NCBI GenBank assembly: GCA_947184155.2
Contig: CAMXCT020002035.1
Span: forward strand, 212,501 to 276,500
DNA length: 64,000 bases
Source: Cladocopium goreaui
Lineage: Eukaryota; Sar; Dinophyceae; Suessiales; Symbiodiniaceae
Reading direction: 5' to 3'
The translations under genes were made by a program, and so were the position numbers. The notes beneath the pieces are model-generated. The model searched no databases and was not told the DNA's origin. It saw only the letters and a program-made list of their open reading frames with translations. Shown one piece after another: positions 37,801 through 49,000 of this stretch (position 1 is its first letter; each line of letters opens with the position of its first letter).

Positions 37801-40800
37801 AAGCAACTAGTCATCATACTGAAACATGCTAAACATATTGATATATTACCCTCTGGTAAATTAACATAGACCCTGGCAGATAGGGGTTGGAAGACTAGTT
37901 TCCATTAAAAATGGGTGATTTTCAGGGTCTATGTTTATTTACCAGAGGGTAGATTATAGATAACCCGCTGTCTTGGTTTACAATCCCAGCACCTAATAGG
38001 CCTAACCAACCACTGATCGAAATGCCACTCAATCCCCACACAAAATCCCCATCATGGTGATTTTGCAAGCCCCAAAACTCAGAAAATATCAGGAATCTGA
38101 CACCACACCTCCAAGTTCGCCAAGTTCGGAGTGTTCAAAATCCTGTGTCATTCCACTACTTTTTGGCAACGGGATTTCCATCTCATGAAGATCATGTCGA
38201 ACATATACCCTCTGGATCCCTCTGGTAAATTAACATAGACCCTGGCAGATAGGGGTTGGAAGATTAGTTTCCATTGAAACTAGGCTATTTTCAGGGTCTA
38301 TGTTAATTTACCAGGGGGTATTGTATAGAGAGTGAGTAGTATAACCCCTGAACTAATCATCAACATGGTGTCGAACGCAGCTCAGCCAAGGCCCTTTAAC
38401 TTCATTTGATCACATTAAATATCCCATGAAAAATCCATTGATATCCAAAAAAAAGGCAAGGCGCTGTATAGTTGCATTATTGGTTATTTATATCGGGGCC
38501 CCATAAAATATCAATAACCATTTTATATATGTAACCATGTTATATCTATGACCATGTCATATCTATAAGCATGTTATATCTATAACTTATAACATTCTAT
38601 AACACATGTGTATCTGGTATATTCATCTGCCACAAGCCATTCACGGCGCATGAATACATATTAATACGCTCATCGGGTCCCATGAAATATCAAGTATCAA
38701 AAACAAACACATCAAATACCCTCTGGTAATTTAACGTAGCTATTGAAAATGGCCATTTATAGTGGATTTTCCCATTGAAAATGGTGATTTTCCATAGTTA
38801 TGTTAGTTTACCAGAGGGTAATAGATGTTGATAGTTTATAACCCCATCAATCACCACATGGAGGCTTCTTAAAATAGGGCTACCCCAAATCATCCAAGCC
38901 ATCGATGACCTAACGAAAGTATTGAAACCAATGGGTTTTGGGGCCATGACTTAGGAACCCTCCAAGATGAAATCCATTAAAGATCCCATTCATCAATATT
39001 AATCACCATCATTTATAGTTATAGTCCAAAAAAAAAAGTAAAAAAAATCCTCACCACATCTCCCCGCCAAGGCACTGTAGAAAAAGATCTTTTTTCTCCG
39101 TCCATGGCCCTCTCCCAGCAAGAGCAGCGGCAGTTGATCCACTCCATCGACCACTCGATCTTCGGGAATAGCGTCCAGTGCGCCACCCAGCCGCGCTGCG
39201 GTGGTGTAGAGATCCTTGACGAAAAAATGGTGGGTGAAATGTGATGAAGTGGAAAAAACGGTGGGTAAAATCGAGTGACATTTGCAAAAGAAAATATGAA
39301 CATGTGGAAAAAATCATGTGAGCTATGGCAAAGACTTGTGAACATTTGGAAAAAAAACGTAGAACAACTGTGTGGAATATGCCTAGAAATGCGAAGCACG
39401 ATCAAACACATCTGATGTTTCTCCCCGTTTTTTGGCTCAAACCCCCAAGTGTTTCAGCTGTTCCCCCATGATTTTCAGGTACCGAAAAGCCTCCAAGGCA
39501 CCGTGATGTGCAGCAAATCCACTGGCTCCTGGTTGGCCAAAATCATTCCAGGCCACCACGCCATGCTTGGCGTCCGCACTCCGCCCTCCAGCACCTGGCC
39601 CTTGCCGCCACGGAGCCAGGAATAGCCCGAGTTGGGGTAGAAGGCGTACATGGGCCCGTTGTCACCTGGACCAAAACCAGGACCTTCCATGGTGAAATCC
39701 CATTGAAAGTTGGGATGCCAACAGCATGGTGCAATGGTGCAGGAAGAAGCCCTAGTTGATGTCACAGTAGTATCTCTGGATTCATGAACTTTGGGATATA
39801 AGATTATATAAGCCCTATAACTACCAGCATGGATGTGTTTCTCCACTAAAAAAAGAGTGTTCCAAAGCCAAGCCAATGGACTGTGAGAATCCCCAATTTT
39901 GTTTGGTCAGTATACTCCCCTATAATTAATCAACGAACGAGTGGTTTTGAACACTTCTCACCAGCAACCCACCTTAGATCCTTAGGAATTCTTAGGGGTG
40001 TCTTTATCAAAAACCCTCAACCAGTGGACCATGGCCCAAGAAATCTCGCCAGAGTGACTCATCCAGACTACCAGGGTGTTCTCTGCAATCTGTTCCTCTT
40101 TCAGAGTGTCCAAGAGTCGTGTAACATATGAACTGTGAGCCGCCATCATGCTGGCCTGGGCGTTCAGATGGTCCACGTGAGGATCGTTGAAGTGGGAGGA
40201 TACGCCTTGCAGTTGCTGACAATAGGTGGCCCAGTAGATGAAGAAGGGCTTTGGATCCTAAGGCCAGGCCAGGTCCACAAATCAATGGATGATCCATCTT
40301 TGAATGGTGAAACTCTAAATCTCAACATTTGGAACTCACAAACAGTTTGAAGTCGCTCGGACACACCAAGAGATGTCATGGCAATCAGGGTTTCGAGGGT
40401 TTCAAGTTGAGCCCCTGAACAAGCGATCACAAAGAAACCATTTTATGACAGCAATATATATAATATATCACAATATATATTATAATATGTATATATATAG
40501 TGTTATATATAATATATAATGTTTATAATATATAGTATAATAAAATATAAATGTTAATATAATATAGTATAATATAATAAAATATAATACATTATAGTAT
40601 AGTATAATAATATAATACAATATAATATTATATATAATAATAATAATAATATAATGTATAATAATTAATATATATATAGTTAGTATATTTATATGATAAT
40701 AATATGTTTATATACATATACTGTAATAATCAATATCGTATATATATAATAAAATTTGAAATAATATAATATATAGATAATCTTACATATATATATTATA

Positions 40801-43800
40801 CTAGTATATACCATATTATATATATTATATTATTACATATTATATTAAATTATATCATTGTTTATTAAATTATATTAAATTATTCTAAATATATAATATT
40901 ATAAATAAAATATTATATATATATATTATGTTACTATATATTATATCAAATATATTATGTTACTATATTCTATATTATATATATTACATTATTATATTAA
41001 ATATATATATATGTTATTATACATAATATATATATATACGTATATATAGTATACACATTCTTATATATACATATATATACATATATATATTATGTTATAT
41101 ATGTATTATTGTATATATATATATTAAATATTATATATCATTGTATATAATAATATTTATATATATATAGGCAGAATGATTTCCAGCACATGGATGAACA
41201 AAAATTGTTAGGAACATCTTGAGATTTTTCTGAGATTTTGGGCATATTTGGATCCCTGGCCTTGGCTTTTTCCTTCACATACTTCAGGATCTGAGCGATG
41301 GACTCCTCCTCAAAGACTTCCTCACGAAACGCCATGACTGGCAGATTCACTGGCAGATGATTCAACTCATGGTGACTGGCAGATACATTACATATCGCTG
41401 AATGATCTGGGGAAGCGATATGTATGGCGCCTATGATATTCATAATTCAGGTATTCTATGGTATTCTGTATTCTGTTGTGACAATTGAAACTTGTCCTAA
41501 AGCTTGTCCAATGCCTACTTCCAAGAAATGCTAAAGAAATCTGGCTAACACAATAACAAAAGAACAAACAAAGTCCAACAATTCTTGCGACTCCAAGATC
41601 AATAATGTCCTGGTATGTCCTGGTATAGTCTCATTGAGTCAATCCCTGGCACATTTACCTGTCTCAGTGAATATGGAAGCAAAAAAATGTGCCGGGAACT
41701 CAAATTTCCATCAAACCATTTCAATTTCGAGGAATGGCTACTTTTTTTGTACTTTAAAATACTTTCCCACACCACACTGGGGAGATTTTACCAGGAAGTC
41801 AATCCACCATTTCCGATCTAAAATTTGGATCATGTCGGATCTTCACGATTTTCTCAATTCGAAATCTCCGGAAAAGTCCACTGCCGTCGGCCCGGTCGAA
41901 GTCAAAAAAAAACGGGCCGGTCCTGTCTCTTGGGGCCGGGCCGTCCCGCCAGCCCTTCGATGGCTTTCCGTTCCTGGCCCTTTCGCGCCACGTAGGCGCT
42001 GACGGACAGATCGATGCCTGTAGCTTCCTTGTAGCCTGCTGAAAAATGGTGAAACGACGTTGGCAAAGGGGAACGAATCCCACAAGAAACCTCGAGAAAA
42101 CTGGGGGGAAAACTGGATGTGTTTTTTTTCGGAAAAGTCTTGCTGGAATCAATTGTCGCATCATGAAGGTCGTACAAGTAGAGGTTGCAAATTGTTGCAA
42201 GCCATCAAATGTTCCTCAAGGTAGGAAAGGGATAAAGAAAATTCAAACCACCCATTACGCTTTCGCCATCAGCCTGCCCTTGACAGCCTTGACTCATCTT
42301 AACTCAACTGAACGCAGCCATGCATTCCCACCTTCGATCCCAGGAAAGTCCAAGAATTGAGAGCGGTGCGAATTGGGTGTTTCCGCCTCAGCACTCAAAA
42401 TTTCCATGGTTTCAGATCATCTTTTCCTCCAAAGGCCATAAATAAAGGGGTCGAAACCGAGAAACCGTTTAGTTACCCTGTCTCGATCTTGGGTCGTCAG
42501 GTCATAACAAAAAACTACAAAAAAGAGTAACAAAATTGATACTGGACAGGACCCTTTTCGCACAGCAAAGACGCTTGGACTTGATGGGTCGGTGACTCGT
42601 GTTTCTGATAAGATGTGGTACAAGTATAGCATTATGCCCGCAATTTATGGCCATCAAATAGTAGGAGCATTCTCTTCCAAAGCATCAAATTAGGGATCAA
42701 TTTCCACAAGTTTTCAAGCGTTTTCTGGTAATCAAACATGGTTTGATAGACAATGCCCCTTTTGTTCGATTCTTTCACCATTAAAATCTCCATTTATAAT
42801 TAAGGGATTTTCATGGATTTTCCATGTTTTCCCCATATATTCCCATGATTTCTTATTAAAACCTCAATTTAGTTCGGGAAGTTCCCAGCCAGCCATGTTT
42901 GATAACACCGCTGCGGGTACCATCTGGCCATATGTTTTTTTTGCAGCCACGCTGCCGTCATCTCATAGCCATCTGGCCATAGGTCAGGCGCTCCATTGAA
43001 GAGACCGTAGTAGGCGTAATCAAAGCCTTGATTCTCAGGCGCGTGTTCGGGTTCTTCGCCTGGGATGTGAGTTGATGACTTTCCCAGCTTTTTTGATGGG
43101 GATTTCTTAGATTGTTCCCCCCCTCTGCCAGGTGAGGAACTCTAGATTCTATCAGAGTTGTTTCCTCCTCCACCTCGTCTCGCTGGGCGCTGCCGGACCT
43201 GAACCGCGAGCTCCAGATCTCAGTGGGCACTTCCGGACCTCAACTTATGCGAGAGAGAATGTCAGATAGAATGCCAGAGAAAATCTCAGAATAGATGCCA
43301 GAAAGGATGCCAAATAGGATGTCAGAATAGATGCCAGAAAGAATGTCAGAACAGATGCCAGATACTGTAGAATGTCAGAAGAATGCCAAATAGAATGCCA
43401 GAGAAAATCTCAGAATAGATGCCAGAAAGGATGTCAGGATAGATGCCGGAAAGAATGTCAGAACAGATGCCAGATAGAATGTCAGAAGAATGTCAGATAG
43501 AATGCCAGAGAAAATCTCAGAATAGATGCCAGAAAGGATGCCAAATAGGATGTCAGAATAGATGCCAGAAAGAATGTCAGAACAGATGCCAGATACTGTA
43601 GAATGTCAGAAGAATGCCAAATAGAATGCCAGAGAAAATCTCAGAATAGATGCCAGAAAGGATGTCAGGATAGATGCCGGAAAGAATGTCAGAACAGATG
43701 CCAGATAGAATGTCAGAAGAATGTCAGATAGAATGCCAGAGAAAATCTCAGAATAGATGCCAAATAGAATGCCAGAATAGAATGTCAGATAGAATGCCAA

Positions 43801-45831
43801 ATAGAATGCCAGAATAGAGTGTCAGAAGATATATACCATATTTACTTCCAGATGATACGTCAGAAATTATGAGAAAATGATCTATCACGCTGGGGATCAC
43901 TCGAAGCAAAGTAAAAATCAGATGTACAAAAACACTATGAGATCGCGAAAGTGGCCTTTCTTTTGAAGACAGTAAACCGGGATACCCTCCTTTTACCCTC
44001 TGGTAATTTAACATAGCTATTGAAAATGGCCATCTATAGTGATTTTTCCCATTAAAAATGGTGATTTTCCATAGCTATGTTAGTTTACCAGAGGGTATCT
44101 GCTTTTTGATACCAGCCAATATGGCCAGCAATTCATGGGGAACCATGGCATCATGGTGAAATATTTAGGTGAAGCTTGGACCCTTGGACCCAGCTCAAAG
44201 ATGAACAGACTTTTTAACGGCTGCAACAACAATAGCAGTATCATCCAATATGCCTATGATACCCCAAAAAAAAGATAGAAAGCCGCAAAAGATAAAAAGT
44301 AAGAAAAGTATATACTGTAATGTATATCTGTGTATCCTAATGTTTCCCTATTTTTGCAGGATCTACACAACCAATCAACCAATGATAGGGTACTCCCAAA
44401 TTTGATGAAGTTCATGTTTTTTGCCCTTGGGCATTGACATGTTTTATGTTGTGTCCATGTTCTTTCGTCCCAAGCGACGCCGTCACTTAATCTTTCTCTC
44501 TTTTTCGCCAGATATGCCTAGATACTGTATCCCAACATTCCCAGCCATTCGCAACTTCTTTGTTTCATTGTTGCTCTTTCATGCTCACCAACACCATTTC
44601 AAAATTTCCCAACCTTCACCATTCACCATTCACCATATCTGAGTGACCCATGTGCCACTTGCCCCACATGGCCGTGTGGTACCCCTTGGCCGACAGCACT
44701 TCGGCAATGGTCACCTCCTCCGGTGACAGGCCGTCCACCTGCCCCGGCCACAGCACCGTGGTGAGGCCGGTTCGCACGGGGTGGCGCCCCGTCATGATGG
44801 CCACGCGCGAGGGAGTGCAGCTCGGCTCACCTGGGCTGCGAAGTGACGAAGTGACGAAGTGACGAAGTGGAAAAACTGGACCAAAAGCCTGGACAATTGG
44901 ATCCATAGTGGACCTTTGAGTTTGGTACCTGTAAATTTGGGAAACCCATGGAAACCCGTTCCAGTTCATCATTCATCATTCTCCCTATCTTGATTCCCCA
45001 TTTTCTTGCCAACAAAAATCTGCAGTGGAACTGGAAAAACATAAAGACACGCAAACACACACAAACACACAAAGTGTAATTATTTGAAACCTACGCTGCA
45101 ACCTGGTGAAAACACCCATCTCTAGAAACATTGAAACGCCCTGAATGTTGAAGCATGTTGAAGCTCTGAAGCAGTCACTGTAGGATGACCAAAATCGCAT
45201 GCCTTGATAGGCCATGTCATCTAAGCCAGGGCCTGGTGTGCCCCGGTGCTTGCCACCGCCTTGCCAACCCAGCTCGCCGAAACCGATGTCGTCGGACAAA
45301 ATGTAAATGATGTTGGGCTTCTTTTTGAACTTACCTCATTTGACTCGATGTGACTCGATTTGACGAAAATTGATGTTGCCTGATGTTGGTCATTATTGGT
45401 CAATACTACATCACTAATTGAACACACGAGTTCTTCTTAAAAGTTGATGCAACTGAAGAAACATCAAGCCGTCGTCAAAATCTTCGTTTTGGGGATCTGA
45501 AACAGCGGTCGCAGGGATGGACCATACCCGACATTGTCAGCATGAATGGTCATCTGGTTGGTGGTATACCTACCCCTCTGAAAAATATGAAAGTCAATGG
45601 GAAGGATTATCCCATATACTATGGAAAATAAAAAATGTTCCAAACCACCAACCAGTCATCATTCTGAGCCGGTGGACTCTCAAGCTTCTGCAGCTTTTGC
45701 TGAATCTCGGACTCTTCTTTGGCCCAGGAAGCATTATTTTTCACCGCAGCTTCTTCGAAATACGCATCAAACTGCACGGCCGCGGCCCAGAAAAACTGTT
45801 GGACTAGAAAAGTCGACAACAGCAACGCCAT
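34820..45831 (-). CDS. sulfatase (arylsulfatase family), secreted, complete, 13 exons
   Basis: Exons: 45670-45831, 45179-45320, 44648-44830, 42956-43059, 42332-42386, 41937-42035, 41261-41349, 40059-40257, 39502-39665, 39076-39214, 36712-36752, 35541-35630, 34820-34939 (TGA). All phases agree, giving 528 residues, a normal length. Sulfatases hydrolyse sulfate esters; the active-site Cys is converted to formylglycine. Seen: signal peptide [28 protein letters not shown] with metal-binding Asp at about 64-65; [18 protein letters not shown] with the CTPSR signature, Cys at about 106; GKWHM (Lys 159, His 161); [21 protein letters not shown] (Asp 346, Asn 347); [40 protein letters not shown]. All catalytic and metal ligands are therefore present. 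Donors: seven GT, four GC, one GA. Its introns carry several palindromic elements and two tandem arrays. It sits wholly within an intron of the CCDC146-like gene. Likely secreted or lysosome-like; substrate not predictable (algal sulfated polysaccharide is plausible). Confidence 0.94.
36302..36428. mobile_element. palindromic element, family 1 variant, in sulfatase intron
   Basis: TACCCTCTGGTTATGACTAA at the left, TGTCATAACCAGAGGGTA at the right; core GCCATGGAAAGATCCACC. First of three elements lying nearly end to end. Confidence 0.88.
36429..36553. mobile_element. palindromic element, family 3, complete
   Basis: CAAGGTGGTGCCCCCAAGAT at the left and TTGGGGGGCACCACCTTG at the right; inner arms TTGGTTTATAACTC and GGGATTATAAACCAAC. 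It starts at the base after the preceding family 1 element. Confidence 0.85.
36583..36691. mobile_element. palindromic element, family 1, in sulfatase intron
   Basis: TACCCTCTGGTAATTTAAC at the left; ATAGCTATGTTAGTTTACCC and then TAGGATA at the right (altered tip). TACCCTAGGATA also occurs just before the left end, so the insertion borders are rearranged. About 20 bp from the sulfatase exon at 36712. Confidence 0.8.
36838..37400. repeat. 21-bp tandem array (ATCATCTATATATCATCTAAG)
   Basis: About 25 nearly perfect copies of the unit ATCTATATATCATCTAAG plus ATC, with a few shortened units near the end. It lies in a sulfatase intron. The Tyr/His/Leu/Arg/Ser frame across it is a repeat artefact. 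Confidence 0.95.
37847..37951. mobile_element. palindromic element, family 1, alternative core
   Basis: Tips TACCCTCTGGTAAATTAAC and TTTATTTACCAGAGGGTA; the core differs from other copies (CATAGACCCTGGCAGATAGG and TTTTCAGGGTCTATG). Confidence 0.87.
38206..38320. mobile_element. palindromic element, family 1, alternative core
   Basis: Same core as the copy at 37847. The left tip is duplicated (TACCCTCTGGATCCCTCTGG) and the right tip is CCAGGGGGTA. Confidence 0.85.
38717..38820. mobile_element. palindromic element, family 1, complete
   Basis: TACCCTCTGGTAATTTAACG to GTTTACCAGAGGGTA with the standard core; in a sulfatase intron. Confidence 0.9.
40440..41170. repeat. AT-rich microsatellite block
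   Basis: ATATAATATA and TATATATA repeats between sulfatase exons 40059-40257 and 41261-41349. Confidence 0.9.
43244..43830. repeat. GAATGCCAGATA array with higher-order duplication
   Basis: Basic unit of 11-15 bp such as AGAATGTCAGATAGAATGCC, in many variants. A block of about 230 bp (starting AGAGAAAATCTCAGAATAGA) is itself repeated, at about 43277 and 43507. It lies in the sulfatase intron between exons 42956-43059 and 44648-44830. Confidence 0.9.
43994..44097. mobile_element. palindromic element, family 1, complete
   Basis: TACCCTCTGGTAATTTAAC to TTAGTTTACCAGAGGGTA with standard core; in a sulfatase intron. Confidence 0.9.
45554..45655. mobile_element. palindromic element, family 2, in first sulfatase intron
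   Basis: CTGGTTGGTGGTATACCTAC at the left, TGTTCCAAACCACCAACCAG at the right, flanked on both sides by TCAT, a likely 4-bp target duplication. Lies 15 bp from the first sulfatase exon. Confidence 0.85.
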
Positions 45832-46083
45832 GAGACCTCCGACTTGACCTCCGGTCCGGCAAAGCGAAGAGCTGCAGCGCTTCGGGTGTTTGGCTCAAAT
45901 ACTTGGGCCGATGCCAGCGGTGCAAGCGTCCCTTTCCCCTGGAGAATCCAACAGTTTCACGTTGTTTCACAGTTCACCGCAAGAAAAGGAACAAAAAGGT
46001 GCATGCTGAGAAAATCTCTATAGATGGTGGAGTTAAAAATTTTCCATTGCCACGTTTGATTACCAGAGGGTATGGTATTTGAC

Positions 46084-49000
46084 CTTCACGAAAATGCTGT
46101 CTTCCTGCAACCGGCACAGAAGCGAACTGTTGGTTGACACACAATTCTTTCAACTGCCTGTCCCCAAACACAGGAAGCAGAGATGTATCCAAAAGGATTG
46201 ACCGAATCGTCATGCTTGACAACCATATGTATAGTGTATATATATAATATATATCCTCTGGCATCAAGAACCTACTTTTTTTTGGGTTGAAAATCAGAAA
46301 CCTTGTTTTATCCGGGGAAAATACCTGTTTTTTTAAGAAAACCTGGTTTTTCCTAAATAGCTAATATATGTCTACATTTTAGATGATTTGAATATGTTTA
46401 TTGTTGTTCATCCCATGCCAATTGACACCAGAAGGGGGCGGCCATCCATGTTCATTCGAACCCATCCATGTTCATTCGAACCCAAATGGTTATGTCATTG
46501 TTCTTTGTGGAATTTAAATGATATTGTGGTGTGATTTGCAGGTAGGGCTAAGCTCAAGGCACCCCAAGAAGAAGGTGTCCATTGCATCAGTCATAAATCA
46601 GGTGAATCAAGAATTTCAAGTATCCAAGAATACCAACCAGATAATGATATCCGATATTTGGGTAGATATCCCACAACCACTTCTGGATTATTTGAACAAT
46701 GGATTTTCAAAATGAGATCTTTATCACAATTATCTTAAATGAATCAAATATTCTATATAGATCATGAACCATGAGCCCTTTAGCTCCTACCCGGGGCATC
46801 CGTCTGCCTTGCAATGCGTGGCTACAACATTAGCTACCTGGGGAAGATGAGACCTACGTCTTAAAGAGTTGCATGATGGGTGAACAGCATCCCTTTTCGC
46901 CCAAGTTTTGCCCCAATCTCAGCATCCAAGTTATGTCCCACCTCGACCTTCAGAGTCTTGATCTCTTTCTTCATCTCTTCCATCCTGAGAGTCATCGACC
47001 AGGTCACTATAGGTCACCCTTTTGCGTTGTGCAGCGGTGAAAACGTCCATATCTTTGTGGATACAAAGCCTCCTACCGAAGTCACACCTTGGTCAACAAA
47101 GTCAACACCCCAAAGAAGTTGCCTTCCCAAGTTGCATTGTACCCGTGTTGGAAAGTTCGCCAACGAACTCAAAGTTGTGGTGTTTTTTGGACCATTTCTG
47201 ACAACCTTTTAGATCCAGTCAGATCCCCTGTGACCATACTCGCTTATGATCAATCCTGACTAATCGCCCAAGAGGCTGTTGATTGATGGTCTCATATTCC
47301 TCCTTTTTGTCCTGAAACAGGCACGTGGTGAGACAGCTTTTGACAGAAATTCTTCCCGAATCTGACGACTTCGCTCCAATTTCGCCAAGTTCAACCGCAC
47401 AACTGGAACTCGTATCACAACTGGAAACCTTCTGCTCATCTTTGATCATCCAATTTCTCCATCATTTCTCGTGGGGTTGACCAGGTTGACCATGAAAAAT
47501 TGGTCCATGATTCCAGCAGCCAGACTGTCCAACATCCACCCTCGTCCCTTATGATTGCCTGACAGTTCCGCAGTCATGTTATCACCATCTATTTTCGGTG
47601 TATATTATATAATATTATATTATATTATATGTATATAATCTAATTTATGTATTTACTTATTATTGTTGTTGCCATGATGATAACTGCTATTATCACCATT
47701 AACTAATAGTACATATATATATATATAGTTTTATGAATGGTTCAAATAATATGTGAACATAGATAGTATCATAGTAATTTCATCAATGGTCAGTATTTAA
47801 AAAAATCTGCGCATATTTAGCCATGAATTCATAGTGCCCATTCTATCCAAAACATGATATCACCACACCGCACAACGAGTGCCCTGGGGTGGAGTGGAAA
47901 TTCCTTCTCTAAGGACTCTTGCTTCAGGAAGGCGCCGATAAAGAGATCCACCTGTCACTGAAAAACAGCCGCTCAAATGATGGTTTTTCTGCGACTTGTT
48001 GGCTGTGAAATCATCCGGGAATCTATCGGGAAGTTCAAAGTTTGACTTTCAGGTATGATTAAAAAACATATTGAATGTAAACCGATCTACTTTTGAATTA
48101 TTTATAATTATCGGGAATTTTGATTTGGGTATGAGTCTAAATCCTTGTACCATGGTGAACCTGGAAATAGGACGAAATAGGTGGGCTCTACCATGGATTT
48201 ATAATGGTCATCCTCCCAAATATGGTAATATAGGTTCTGACTAAGCCCAAAATATTGGGCTGATTTGTGTTGCCAGTTGAAAACCATCCTGAAGGATCAG
48301 AGTGGAAAACCCAACATTTGTTTATGTTGCATAAACCTTAACCAAATTTAAGCATATTTAACCAACATTTAACCAACATTTTCTGGATCCCACATTTTCT
48401 CGACCACCGTTTCTGGACCAAGGCAAAGCCGGCACCAAAGACAACCACCGCGCCTCCGCTTGGATATCTTCCAACAGCTTCCGCTGCCGTCCAATGTCCT
48501 GAAGGCGCCGCGGTAAAGCTCGTGGAAACGGCACAGCCACCATGAATGGTGGATTCAATGGGATATCTAGCAGAGAAAATATGTGATCTCATGGATGATT
48601 TATATTGATTTATGGGATTTTATCCTCTAGCCATCTATGACTTATGGGATGATAAAAATGGATTTAAGGGCATCTCATGGACTATCCATGACTATCCTAG
48701 CGGCGTAGCTTTCGAAGATTTCTTCCCCAAGGGACCCGTGGACCCCGCATAGCTCAGAGCTCACCTCCTCTTGCAGTTTGGCTCTCTTTTCCAGCTCCTG
48801 ATGAGATGTTTGTGTCGAAATGATGTAGGAATGTGTATAATATATATATACATATGGATATTGATATGGGTATTGTATATTCATCATATATGTATAATAT
48901 GTATATAGATATATATATTGATATGATATACATAATAATATAATATAATATATATAATATAATAGTATATATATATATGTAATATAATAATAATATAATA

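Noticed and set aside
45767..45970. 67-codon frame upstream of the sulfatase start (KYLSQTPEALQLFALPDRR)
   Set aside because: Overlaps the sulfatase start in another frame; more likely 5' leader sequence, although a coding exon cannot be fully excluded.
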